Positions 35,337 to 43,751 of a DNA stretch of 64,000 nt are shown in pieces; positions within the stretch are counted from its first letter, which is position 1; every line of letters starts with the position of its first letter. Source of the stretch: Chitinophaga vietnamensis (lineage in GTDB: Bacteria; Bacteroidota; Bacteroidia; Chitinophagales; Chitinophagaceae). The stretch covers positions 124,001-188,000 of the forward strand of contig NZ_CABHMS010000004.1 in the NCBI RefSeq assembly GCF_902167635.1. The letters are read 5' to 3'. The notes below the pieces were generated by a model, which ran no database searches, was not told the DNA's origin, and saw only the letters and a list, made by a program, of their open reading frames with translations. A program made the translations under genes and the position numbers.

Positions 35337-36868
35337 ACATTTAATTCCATAGCTCCAGCGCCCTTCGGTGTATGCTCCTTTGCTTTTTCATCTTCATTAC
35401 TGAACTGTATAGCATAGTCAACGAGTAAGAGCCCAAATGTTAAGAACAGGATCATCGGAAATATCTGGTACCTGAACACAATAGGGGAAGCCAGGATGCT
35501 GAACAAACAGTTTGTCAACAACAAGATGCCGATCAACAGCAACCCACTTCTGAAAGAAGTACTAGTCCTTTTTAGTTGTCCACTAAAAAAGAGCCATAGT
35601 AACGCGGCAATAAGCATTAACTGTAATAGCATGAATAGCGGTGATTCCAATATCAGCAAACTACCTTGCAATGAGGAGGAAAGGAATCTTATCTGTAAGC
35701 TGCTATAACCAAACCATTGTGCTGCTATGGGACTGACCACGTCTTTACCGAGGTTGTAAACTTCCATTTTTTCCAAAGGTGGCACAAGATAGTTGGCCGC
35801 ATTAGGAAGAAGATAATATCTCAAGAACGCAATCGGATGCTTCTTTATTAGTGCTGTACCGAACTTAGAAAACATAGGAGATACCTTTCCCCAGGCCTTC
35901 ACATCCGACGCCAAGGTATCGGTAGACCAGTACGCGTACAAGGCTTGTTTCAGTGGAGCGTTTGAATGTTTAATAAAGTAAGCGCCTTTGGCAGGTGTTA
36001 CGTTTATTGTTTCAAAGCCTAGTGTATCAAAGAACTGCTTGGTTTGTCTTGCCAGCTGTTGCGTTTCTATCGGCAAGTCTTTGTCATTTACCTGTATATG
36101 TGGATACATATACATGGCGTTGTTTGCGATCTGCCAGCCGCTGAAAACTGAAAACTGCTTGGTGCCTGTTATTTCCTGTGATTTGTACTCTGTATAATTG
36201 ATAAATGAATAGATCAATATCAACGGCAACCCTATTCCTATTACTTTGAGGGTTAGGCTACGACGTGAGATGATAAATGCCAGTGCCGTGATGAATGGAT
36301 AGTAGATCGCATTATACCTCACCGTGAACGCTATCGTGATCACCAGCGTATGCGTAATTATCTGGTACGGCGATGGCCGGTGGATGATCCACAGCAGCTG
36401 CACCAGCCACCACATACTCAATCCGAGGAACAGCGCGTCACTGGATATATAATTACTCAGGTAGAGGAAGAGCGGATTAAAAAACAGGAAGATGAAGATA
36501 ATGATCGCTGTTCTTCTTACCGGTGAGTAGAAGTATAGTACTGTAAAGAAAAAGTAGAGTGATGTCAGTTCTACGAACAGGTACTGAAAGGCTACCACTG
36601 CGGTGTCGGAATGCGTGATAACGTGAAACAGTGCCAGGAACTTCGAGTAGCCGATAGGCCATATATTCACATCACGGCCTGTTGCTGCTGCATATATATA
36701 ACTATAGGAGTCGCTAAAATAATCTGCAAACGGATACAGGATTTTGAATATTACCAATTGTATGATAATGCCAGCCAATGCGATGCCAAGATAGGTCCTG
36801 TTCTGTTTTTCTTTCAAGATAAATGACAAGAAATTACTTTCCTGCGTGCGATCGGTAAGGTAGTTCAT
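35333..36868 (-). CDS. Multispanning membrane protein, GT-C glycosyltransferase-like
   Basis: 511 residues from M-N-Y-L-T-D (36868); the frame is open further upstream but those residues look noncoding. About ten to eleven hydrophobic segments are spread through the protein. A D-Y-F-S-D-S-Y-S-Y motif in the first extracytoplasmic loop, Y-L-S-N-Y-I-S-S-D-A-L-F near residue 160 and V-R-Y-N-A-I-Y-Y-P resemble GT-C type glycosyltransferases that use polyprenyl-linked sugars. First gene of the leftward operon, overlapping the TPR-like gene by four bases. With the GT2 gene it suggests that sugar attachment is part of the system. The donor and acceptor are unknown. Confidence 0.65.
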   Translation of the reverse strand: MNYLTDRTQESNFLSFILKEKQNRTYLGIALAGIIIQLVIFKILYPFADYFSDSYSYIYAAATGRDVNIWPIGYSKFLALFHVITHSDTAVVAFQYLFVELTSLYFFFTVLYFYSPVRRTAIIIFIFLFFNPLFLYLSNYISSDALFLGLSMWWLVQLLWIIHRPSPYQIITHTLVITIAFTVRYNAIYYPFITALAFIISRRSLTLKVIGIGLPLILIYSFINYTEYKSQEITGTKQFSVFSGWQIANNAMYMYPHIQVNDKDLPIETQQLARQTKQFFDTLGFETINVTPAKGAYFIKHSNAPLKQALYAYWSTDTLASDVKAWGKVSPMFSKFGTALIKKHPIAFLRYYLLPNAANYLVPPLEKMEVYNLGKDVVSPIAAQWFGYSSLQIRFLSSSLQGSLLILESPLFMLLQLMLIAALLWLFFSGQLKRTSTSFRSGLLLIGILLLTNCLFSILASPIVFRYQIFPMILFLTFGLLLVDYAIQFSNEDEKAKEHTPKGAGAMELNV

Positions 36869-37269
36869 TGATGTCCTGATTAAAGTTAAATACTGCCGGA
36901 GCACAGGATGCCCGCCACGCATGCCAGCAAGGCAAATCATCGCTGTTGTTGATTAAACATTTTTGTTTTAGCTGTAAAACGTTGTGTAGTACGCCAGCTT
37001 GTCAAAGCCGGATTATGGGATTGCTAAAATTGCCCGCATAGATTTACTTTTAATTCAAGGGTTTACTCTAAAGTTTTTCAAATGACTCATTGAGGTAATG
37101 AGCGCCTGGTATATGTTGTGGCTGTTCTTCCGAACTACCGGTCAACTGGTTATTTTGTTCCGATCTGGTTTTTGAAACGATTTCCGTTTCTCAACCGTCA
37201 TGTTATAAAATTGCTATTATTTTCAGAAAGATTTCTACAGTATTTCAAATTTGTTTCTATAATTTTTCG
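36869..37269. other. Upstream region of the LanKC operon
   Basis: Some 400 AT-rich bases between the AraC gene (ending at 37270, minus) and the membrane protein start. An imperfect inverted repeat GGTTTTTGAAACG/CGTTTCTCAACC spans about 37168-37195 and may terminate the AraC transcript. The promoter of the leftward operon should lie here, but I find no clean TAnnTTTG with a -33 partner on the minus strand. Confidence 0.5.
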
Positions 37270-38274
37270 TCACGCGCTATTCTTTCTTCTATAATCTAAC
37301 GGCGTAAATCCAAAGTGCTTCTTGAATACAATGCCAAAGTAATTCGGATTAGTGAATCCTACATTATTACTTACATCTTTCACTGAAACCGCCGTTGTAG
37401 ACAGCAGATTGGCGGCTTCCTGCAAACGGCATCCAACTATATAATTAAGCGGCGAGTGTCCTATCACTTTTTTGAATGTACGTTCAAAGGTGGTGATGTT
37501 CATGCCCGCCTGCTGACTCAATTGTGGAATGGTCAGTTGCTGATGAAAATTCTTCCGGATGAAAGCAGCGGTACTGAGCATAATACTTTCGGTGTTTTTA
37601 TCTTCAACAGGTAACTGTGTGCAGTGATGGCTGAAATACAGCAGCACAAGATCTGTGATACGCGCATGAAAGAAGAATTTCCTGCCAGGGCCCGGAGATT
37701 GGCACTGCTGCATGCGTTGCAGCACATCAGCAGCGGCGGCATCTAATGGAAAGGTGGGCAGGGCTTGTGCGGTAGCTGCTTTTCCCTGCAAGCGCTTGTA
37801 AGCCTGGTGGAACCAGGGATGCAGCTCTGTAAATTCGGCGATATAATTGGGTGAAAAAGAGATGTACATCAATTGGTAGATGCCGGGTTCCAATGTAAGC
37901 AGGTTACTCACCTGTGGCGGCATATAATAAAAGGTGCAGGTACCAGCGCTTTGTGTGTGTACTTCATGTGCGCGCAAACGAAAGGTAAAATCACCTTGCG
38001 TTACACAGCACAGGATGGCGGCGGGCTGCCGGATGCTAGCCTGTAAGGTCACACGTTGGGTGATGTGATATTGCTGCCAGTTGATCAGCCACTCCCGGCT
38101 GCTCAGCTCCTGGCTGAAGTAATGGCCGAAAGGCCCTTCGGTAAAGGTGATCGCGGCTTCAGGTATCCGCAGATGATCATATGTGGATGGCAGCTCGTTC
38201 ATGATGCGGACGAGCGCCTCCATACTGGCCTGCACTGTGAAAGTAATAGCGGCCGGCGACTGTAAAGTAACCAT
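37270..38274 (-). CDS. AraC family transcriptional regulator
   Basis: 334 residues. The C-terminal ~100 residues are an AraC/XylS double helix-turn-helix: L-T-I-P-Q-L-S-Q-Q-A-G-M-N-I-T-T-F-E-R-T-F-K, then V-S-N-N-V-G-F-T-N-P-N-Y-F-G and G-F-T-P-L-D-Y-R. The first ~220 residues are a sensor-like domain without a recognisable ligand-binding signature. It sits just upstream of the LanKC/peptide operon on the same strand, separated by about 400 bases; being close to the AT-rich block it could be its regulator, though its base composition is more like the chromosomal background. Confidence 0.85.
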   Translation of the reverse strand: MVTLQSPAAITFTVQASMEALVRIMNELPSTYDHLRIPEAAITFTEGPFGHYFSQELSSREWLINWQQYHITQRVTLQASIRQPAAILCCVTQGDFTFRLRAHEVHTQSAGTCTFYYMPPQVSNLLTLEPGIYQLMYISFSPNYIAEFTELHPWFHQAYKRLQGKAATAQALPTFPLDAAAADVLQRMQQCQSPGPGRKFFFHARITDLVLLYFSHHCTQLPVEDKNTESIMLSTAAFIRKNFHQQLTIPQLSQQAGMNITTFERTFKKVIGHSPLNYIVGCRLQEAANLLSTTAVSVKDVSNNVGFTNPNYFGIVFKKHFGFTPLDYRRKNSA

Positions 38275-38452
38275 CTTGATATCTATCGTTTTAAGTGCCC
38301 CGGCGCTGCGCTAATTCGTATAAGTAATGTTGTGTCTGTTGCGCCGGCTATAGGGTTCGGTTATTTGAGATAGTGCAGCATGCCTACGGTTGCATGAAAC
38401 ACCATATAGCAATTTAAATCAAGCTATTGCGATGTCACAGCAGTAGGCATGA

Positions 38453-38482
38453 AAAAAGGCATCCCCGCGAGGATGCCTTTTT
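38453..38482 (-). terminator. Bidirectional intrinsic terminator
   Basis: AAAAAGGCATCC (38453-38464) and GGATGCCTTTTT (38471-38482) form a perfect stem with a six-base loop and T-runs in both directions. It ends the leftward TIM-barrel gene that stops at 38504. Confidence 0.88.
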
Positions 38483-38503
38483 AGAATCGTCAGCTGAAAA
38501 GAA

Positions 38504-39475
38504 CTATTTCAGCAATTTATTCTTCACATACGTGTAACTCTCTTTGATGCTCTCGAAAGGATCCTTGGTGATCCTGTCCTGCTCTACATAGAGATACTTT
38601 ACGCCAGCTTCTTTGGCTTTGGCGAATATCTCGCGGAAGTTGATGCTGCCGGTACCTACTTCGGCAAAGGTAACGCCGGAGAGCAGCTCCATGGAAGTTT
38701 TGTTTTCAGTGCCGGCGGCGGTAAGGCTGCCGGTGTTATTCTTGTCCATATCTTTTACATGCCAGGCGAAGAAGCGGCCGGGGGCTTCTGCAAAGAGTTT
38801 CAGCGGATCCTGTCCGGATTTTTCTGCCCAGAAGAGATCCAGCTCGAAGGATACCAGCGCGGGGTTGGTTTCTTTGAGCAGGATGTCATAGCCGGTGCCG
38901 CCAGTATCTGTGAGTGGCTTGAACTCCCAATAGTGGTTATGGTAGGCGATTTTAAGATTAGATTTCTTACACAGCTCGCCGGCCTTGTTGAGTTGTGCAG
39001 CCATGAACTTGTAATCGTCCGAGGTCACTTTTTTATCCCAGAGCGGCAGGGGCAGTACAGGCACTACCAGGTAGCGCTGACCGAGTTCTGCGGCGATATC
39101 GATCTGTGCTTTGAGGGCTTCATCGTTGCCGTTGCCAGGCAGCAGGTAGTCGTTAAGCATGTAGTGGCCGCTGGGCGTGCTCAGGTGATGCTGTTGCAGC
39201 AAGGCTTTCAGCTGTTTGGTGGAGAGGCCCCAGAAGGTGCCTTTATCACCGGGGCCTTTGTAGCCGCCGTAAGTTTCGACTTCGCTGTAGCCGATCTTGG
39301 CCACTTTGGCGATGGCGCCTTTCGGGTCTTTGTCGAGCTGGTCACGGAGGGTATACAGCTGTATGCCGATCTTTTTAGGCAGCGCACCTGGTGCTGCGAA
39401 CAGGCCGCGGGGCAGCATCATGGCGGCTGTTGCCAGGCCTGCTGTCTGAAGGAAGGAACGTCTGGAAGTGTGCAT
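38504..39475 (-). CDS. Tat-exported sugar phosphate isomerase/epimerase-like protein
   Basis: 323 residues. The N-terminus S-R-R-S-F-L-Q-T-A-G-L-A-T-A-A is a twin-arginine signal. The rest is a xylose isomerase-like TIM barrel: G-I-Q-L-Y-T-L-R at the first strand, V-E-T-Y-G-G, A-Y-H-N-H-Y-W-E-F, F-E-L-D-L-F-W and H-V-K-D-M-D, the last four supplying candidate metal ligands, and Y-V-E-Q-D near the end. Secreted members of this group are common in Bacteroidota and act on sugars or inositols; the actual substrate is unknown. It is a single-gene transcript ended by the terminator at 38453-38482. Confidence 0.87.
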   Translation of the reverse strand: MHTSRRSFLQTAGLATAAMMLPRGLFAAPGALPKKIGIQLYTLRDQLDKDPKGAIAKVAKIGYSEVETYGGYKGPGDKGTFWGLSTKQLKALLQQHHLSTPSGHYMLNDYLLPGNGNDEALKAQIDIAAELGQRYLVVPVLPLPLWDKKVTSDDYKFMAAQLNKAGELCKKSNLKIAYHNHYWEFKPLTDTGGTGYDILLKETNPALVSFELDLFWAEKSGQDPLKLFAEAPGRFFAWHVKDMDKNNTGSLTAAGTENKTSMELLSGVTFAEVGTGSINFREIFAKAKEAGVKYLYVEQDRITKDPFESIKESYTYVKNKLLK

Positions 39476-39623
39476 TGTAATGAATGTTTTTAACGTGGAT
39501 TAAAACCGGCCATGAATATAAGTTATTTTGACATTTTATAGAGATGAAAACAGTGACTGCATTCCTGTTGCTGCCGTTTCGGGTTATATTCATTACTCAT
39601 ACTTATCCTAAATTCTACCCGAA

Positions 39624-40814
39624 ATGAATTTTTTTCCCCGGCGCCGCCGACGTACAGAAGAGCGTAAGAAGAAATCAAAGTTAAGAGAATGGGTAGAGGC
39701 GGTGATATTTGCCGTGGTGGGCGCTACCTTGCTGCGCACATTTATCTTTGAGGCTTTCGTGATCCCGTCTCCCTCTATGGAAAAGACCTTGCTGGTGAAT
39801 GATTTTCTTTTTGTGAACAAACTGGCCTATGGCCCGCGTATGCCCAATACCCCGCTGGCGCTGCCTTTTACGCTGCATACCCTGCCATTTTCCAAAACGA
39901 GGAAGTCCTATTCTACAGCGGTGCAGTGGCCTTATAAACGGCTGCCGGGCTTCGGTGATATTCAACGCAATGACGTGATTGTATTCAACTATCCCTGTGG
40001 TGATACAGTGTTGAAGAGTGTTAGCGGTGACGATATGGATTATTATAGCACGGTACGGTCGTTAGGGTATGGGCAGATTAAAAAAGATTATCCACCGGTT
40101 ATGTGGCGGCCGGTGGATAAAAGAGAAAACTGGATCAAGCGCTGTATCGGTATGCCAGGCGATTCTTTGCAGATTATAAATGGTAATATTTACATAAATA
40201 AGACAGCACTAATATTTCCTAATGAGTCGGAGCAGCCATATCAAGTTATGATGTCTAACAGATGTCGTGATTTGAGCAGTAAATGGTTACAAAATCTTGA
40301 TATTATTGAAAAAGTTTCAATAAATACGGATTCCACTATCTATATCATTAATCTTGTCCCGTCTGCGGTAAACAAGCTTAGGAAAATGAACGCGATTGTT
40401 TATCCTGACATTAGATCGGCGCAGGTGGCCATGCCCGGCATCTTCCCTTTCGAATACCAACACTATCCCTGGAACGAAGACAACATGGGACCTCTCTACA
40501 TCCCTGCCAAAGGCGCCACTGTCAAGCTGGACAGCCTCTCATTACCTTTCTATAAACGGATCATCGCTACCTATGAAAAGAACAAGTTAGCCGTCATTAA
40601 CGGCAAGATATACATCAACAACCAACCCGCCACCACCTACACCTTCAAAATGAACTACTACTGGATGATGGGCGACAACCGCCACAATTCAGAAGACTCC
40701 CGCTACTGGGGCTACGTGCCTGAAGATCATATCGTTGGCAAAGCATCACTTATCTGGCTCAGTGTAGGAAACCGCAAGATCCGGTGGAGCCGTATGTTCC
40801 GACTGATAAAATAA
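39624..40814 (+). CDS. lepB: Signal peptidase I
   Basis: 396 residues. Type I signal peptidase that cleaves Sec signal peptides at the inner membrane. A basic N-terminus leads to one transmembrane helix (V-I-F-A-V-V-G-A-T-L-L). The catalytic dyad is Ser51 (I-P-S-P-S-M) and Lys172 (I-K-R-C-I-G-M-P-G-D), and box E appears as G-D-N-R-H-N-S-E-D-S-R-Y-W-G. Longer than E. coli LepB because of inserted periplasmic segments. Bases about 40060-40415, encoding the part between the Lys box and the last third, are markedly AT-richer than both flanks, suggesting mosaic origin. Confidence 0.92.
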   Translation: MNFFPRRRRRTEERKKKSKLREWVEAVIFAVVGATLLRTFIFEAFVIPSPSMEKTLLVNDFLFVNKLAYGPRMPNTPLALPFTLHTLPFSKTRKSYSTAVQWPYKRLPGFGDIQRNDVIVFNYPCGDTVLKSVSGDDMDYYSTVRSLGYGQIKKDYPPVMWRPVDKRENWIKRCIGMPGDSLQIINGNIYINKTALIFPNESEQPYQVMMSNRCRDLSSKWLQNLDIIEKVSINTDSTIYIINLVPSAVNKLRKMNAIVYPDIRSAQVAMPGIFPFEYQHYPWNEDNMGPLYIPAKGATVKLDSLSLPFYKRIIATYEKNKLAVINGKIYINNQPATTYTFKMNYYWMMGDNRHNSEDSRYWGYVPEDHIVGKASLIWLSVGNRKIRWSRMFRLIK

Positions 40815-40816
40815 AA

Positions 40817-40840
40817 AGGACCGGCCTGCGTGCCGGTCCT
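40817..40840 (-). terminator. Intrinsic terminator between lepB and amidohydrolase
   Basis: AGGACCGGC (40817-40825) pairs with GCCGGTCCT (40832-40840). On the minus strand it is followed by TTTTTATTTT, so it serves the leftward amidohydrolase gene; the rightward lepB transcript also runs into the stem. Confidence 0.75.
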
Positions 40841-40874
40841 GGAGCGGTTATTGAGGGTCAGTTATCAGTAACAA

Positions 40875-42296
40875 TTATTTTGTTAACGCCATACTTTCTT
40901 TTACGCTACCAAGCAATTTGTCCAGTGCATTTCTGTCGAGTACTTTTCCTTTCACCACCAATGCCGCTATCTTCTGTGTGTTGTGGATATCTTCGAGTGG
41001 ATTGGCTTCCAGCAGCAGGATATCTGCTTTTTTGCCGGCAGCTATTGCGCCATAATTTGTTTGATGGAGGTAAGCCGGTGAGTTGATCACCGATGCCTGC
41101 AAAGCCTGCAATGGGCTGAGGCCATACTCCACCATGCGCGCCAGCTCCTGGTGCAGGCCAATACCCGGAAAATCATATGAGTTGAGATAGCCGGCATCCG
41201 TGCCTGCCATGATCTTCACGCCGGCCTTTTGCAGTAGAGGCAGGATCGCAGCGGTGCGCTCAAACACTTCATGACGCCAGGCGATGGCGGCGCTATCATC
41301 CTGTGCAGCTCTTTTCACCCGCCACTCGTACGTGCGCTGCAATCCTTTGCCGATATACTGAAGATATGGATCATGTGCGTGATCGTCTTTGTCGAGGAAG
41401 GCGATCGTATAGCTGATATTCAACGTAGGCGTAATGGCTGTACCGTTTTTCGCCATGAGGCGGTATGTGCTCATTGCGGCGACTGTATCAAAATGGGCGA
41501 TGATATATTTATTGATATCACGGCCTTTGAGCTCGCCGGCAGCAATGCGGCGGGAGAGGTCCGCTTCATCTTTCACGCCTGCTTTCCAGGCATAGCCAAG
41601 ATGCTCTACGGAGCTAAGACCTGCATCAGATACCTCTTGCATGGTGAGCGCATAAGGTACATGCCCGGAGATGGCGAAGCCTCTCTTGCGCGCTTCGCGC
41701 ACCGCTTCGAGATATAGCGCAGGTTTTATGGTATTGTCAGTGATCTTGATGAAATCCACTTTCAGCTTTTGCAGCGAATCCAGCGCCTGCCGCAGTTCCG
41801 CTGTGGTGCCTATTTCCAGGTCATTGAGCCAGATGGATTTATAGCCTTCTAGTTTAGGACCGGAAGTGAAGATGGTAGGGCCTTGCAGCTCGCCTTTGTT
41901 CACGGCATCGCGCCATTGCAATACAAGCGGACTGATATCCGCCGCGCAATCACGGATGGTGGTGATGCCATGGGCCAGGTACAGGGATAAAAAGCTTTTG
42001 TTCTCTTCTGCAAGGGTATCGCCACCGCCGAAATGCATATGCATATCCCAGAGGCCGGGCATCGCATAGCGATTGCCGCCATCGAATATTTGTGCTGCTT
42101 TGTAACGGCTCGCCTGCTGGTCATCCATCACCCGGATGATGCTATCATGCCGGATAGCGATCGACTGGTGCGGCGTGATCTTGCCTGTCTTTACATCTAT
42201 CACCTGTACGGATCTTATGATCAGATTTACCTGTTGTGCAGATCCGCTCATCGTGTATAATGCCGCTGCTGCGCCGAGGATCAGTTTTTTCATCAT
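40875..42296 (-). CDS. Secreted amidohydrolase family protein
   Basis: 473 residues. Signal peptide L-I-L-G-A-A-A-A-L-Y-T-M-S-G-S-A-Q. The metal-dependent amidohydrolase fold is indicated by G-L-W-D-M-H-M-H-F (HxH metal ligands), I-K-I-T-D, I-S-G-H-V-P-Y, S-V-E-H-L-G and M-A-G-T-D-A-G with the last aspartate ligand, plus the closing A-D-I-L-L-L-E-A-N-P-L. It is of the imidazolonepropionase/prolidase-like group often found secreted in Bacteroidota, and may cleave cyclic amides or peptides. The YCII gene lies upstream on the same strand beyond its own terminator. Confidence 0.87.
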   Translation of the reverse strand: MMKKLILGAAAALYTMSGSAQQVNLIIRSVQVIDVKTGKITPHQSIAIRHDSIIRVMDDQQASRYKAAQIFDGGNRYAMPGLWDMHMHFGGGDTLAEENKSFLSLYLAHGITTIRDCAADISPLVLQWRDAVNKGELQGPTIFTSGPKLEGYKSIWLNDLEIGTTAELRQALDSLQKLKVDFIKITDNTIKPALYLEAVREARKRGFAISGHVPYALTMQEVSDAGLSSVEHLGYAWKAGVKDEADLSRRIAAGELKGRDINKYIIAHFDTVAAMSTYRLMAKNGTAITPTLNISYTIAFLDKDDHAHDPYLQYIGKGLQRTYEWRVKRAAQDDSAAIAWRHEVFERTAAILPLLQKAGVKIMAGTDAGYLNSYDFPGIGLHQELARMVEYGLSPLQALQASVINSPAYLHQTNYGAIAAGKKADILLLEANPLEDIHNTQKIAALVVKGKVLDRNALDKLLGSVKESMALTK

Positions 42297-42303
42297 TGTT
42301 GCT

Positions 42304-42349
42304 TAAAAAGAAAACAGGCGCCGGCCGTTGATACAACGGTGGCGCCTGT
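42304..42349 (-). terminator. Intrinsic terminator after YCII gene
   Basis: ACAGGCGCC (42314-42322) pairs with GGCGCCTGT (42341-42349), with an inner CCGTTG/CAACGG stem; on the minus strand it is followed by TTTTCTTTTT. Confidence 0.8.
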
Positions 42350-42366
42350 CCTGTATGATTGTTTTA

Positions 42367-42783
42367 TTAGTTGTTCATCACTGCGCGGATCTCCACGCTG
42401 CCGCCAAGTTCATAGATAGGACATTTTTTGGCGATGGTAGTGGCATCGTCGAGGTCTGCTGCCTTTACCACAAAAAAGGAGCTCACGATATCGTTGTTGG
42501 CAACGTACGGGCCCTCTTTCACGGCTTTGTCTTTGCCGCTGATGGTTCTGCCTTCCTGTGCCGGGCGTAATCCTGTTACCAGCTTGCCTTCCTGCGCCAG
42601 TCCGCCGATAAAGGCGCCCCAGTGCTGCATATTATCTTTGATGGTAGCGGGATCCGGCTTGGCGTCGGTATTGTACCGGACGATCAGCATGTATTGTTTC
42701 AGATCCTTGTTATCTTTTTGCTGGGCAAAAAGACCGGTAGCGGCGAGGGCCAGGAGGGCCGACAGTAATAGCTTTTGCATCAT
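42367..42783 (-). CDS. Exported YCII-related protein
   Basis: 138 residues from M-M-Q-K-L-L (42783); Met at 42780 is equally possible, and an upstream frame to 42840 looks noncoding. A signal peptide ends at G-L-F-A-Q. The mature part is a YCII-like ferredoxin-fold domain: Y-M-L-I-V-R-Y-N-T-D-A-K-P, W-G-A-F-I-G-G-L-A-Q-E-G-K-L, G-P-Y-V-A-N-N-D-I-V-S-S-F-F-V-V-K-A and A-T-T-I-A-K-K-C-P-I-Y. YCII domains are usually cytoplasmic, so export is uncommon though seen in Bacteroidota. Function unknown. Confidence 0.83.
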   Translation of the reverse strand: MMQKLLLSALLALAATGLFAQQKDNKDLKQYMLIVRYNTDAKPDPATIKDNMQHWGAFIGGLAQEGKLVTGLRPAQEGRTISGKDKAVKEGPYVANNDIVSSFFVVKAADLDDATTIAKKCPIYELGGSVEIRAVMNN

Positions 42784-42896
42784 GCGTATATTTTTTTCAG
42801 GACAGAAAAATAACGAAAAAACCTCAAAGACCTTCCCCAAAGTTAGCCCGGCATACCGCCCTGAAATGGTACTAATTATAACAGTGCGGGTACTTT

Positions 42897-43733
42897 TTAT
42901 AAGTGCCTGCGGAAATCGAGCGGTGTTTTTCCGGTGTATCTCCGGAAGAAGCGGGAAAAGTAAGAGGTATCATTGAATCCCAGCGCATAGGCTACGCCTT
43001 TCACATCCATATCAGTGAGGGTGAGCATCCGTTTGGCCTCCAACAGCAAACGTTCACGGATATACGTTCCGGCGGTATGGCCGCAAGCCTTTCTGCATAC
43101 GAGGTTCAGGTAGCTGGCCGTTACATGCAGCTTGCCGGCATAGAAGCTCACTTCGCTATGCTGGGCATAATGTTTTTCAAGCAGTACCAGGAAACGGTTG
43201 ATGAGATGATGCGGCGCCGCTGCTGTATCTTCCGGATACGCTGTTGTATACCAGCGTTGCAGCATCAGCAGCACGATCTGCAAACGGTGATGCAGGATGC
43301 GGGCAGATACGCTCCGCTGCGAAGCCTCCTCCAGCATCAGCGACAGCTCATGGGTGAGCTGCGTGTACTGAACGGCATCCAGCTGTAGCCAGGGCGCCGC
43401 CGACGGTGTGAAGAAAGGCCACAGCGGCCCTTGCTGCGCCAGGAAGGCGGCAGAGAACATCACCTGGTAACCGCCCGTATTGGCCGACATCGTCCATTGA
43501 TGGGCCTGCCCCGGCGCGAGGAAAAACACCCGCCGGGCCTTCACCGCGTAATCGTTGAAGTCGATCGTATGCACGCCGCTGCCACGGCTCACCACCAGCA
43601 ACATGAAAAAGTCGTGCTTGTGCGGTTCTTCAATCACCGGCATGTTGATCGGCGCATGATGCATGATCTTGAAATCTTCCTGCCGGTAAGGCAGGTCGAA
43701 TATCTTTTCTATACCGAAGGTAGGCAGCGTCAT
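42897..43733 (-). CDS. AraC family transcriptional regulator with cupin sensor
   Basis: 278 residues. N-terminal cupin-like sensor (H-K-H-D-F-F-M-L-L-V-V-S-R-G-S-G and L-A-P-G-Q-A-H-Q-W) and a C-terminal AraC-type DNA-binding domain (V-S-F-Y-A-G-K-L-H-V-T-A-S-Y-L-N, then V-A-Y-A-L-G-F-N-D-T-S-Y-F-S-R-F-F-R-R-Y-T-G-K-T-P-type end). It lies 18 bases downstream of the S41 peptidase gene on the same strand. Likely senses a small polar ligand. Confidence 0.9.
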   Translation of the reverse strand: MTLPTFGIEKIFDLPYRQEDFKIMHHAPINMPVIEEPHKHDFFMLLVVSRGSGVHTIDFNDYAVKARRVFFLAPGQAHQWTMSANTGGYQVMFSAAFLAQQGPLWPFFTPSAAPWLQLDAVQYTQLTHELSLMLEEASQRSVSARILHHRLQIVLLMLQRWYTTAYPEDTAAAPHHLINRFLVLLEKHYAQHSEVSFYAGKLHVTASYLNLVCRKACGHTAGTYIRERLLLEAKRMLTLTDMDVKGVAYALGFNDTSYFSRFFRRYTGKTPLDFRRHL

Positions 43734-43751
43734 GTTATAAAGATAAGGAAA

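Noticed and set aside
37270-38274. AraC regulator as assured part of the LanKC system
   Set aside because: Adjacent and on the same strand, but separated by 400 bases and of chromosomal-like composition; the link is not supported enough to include.
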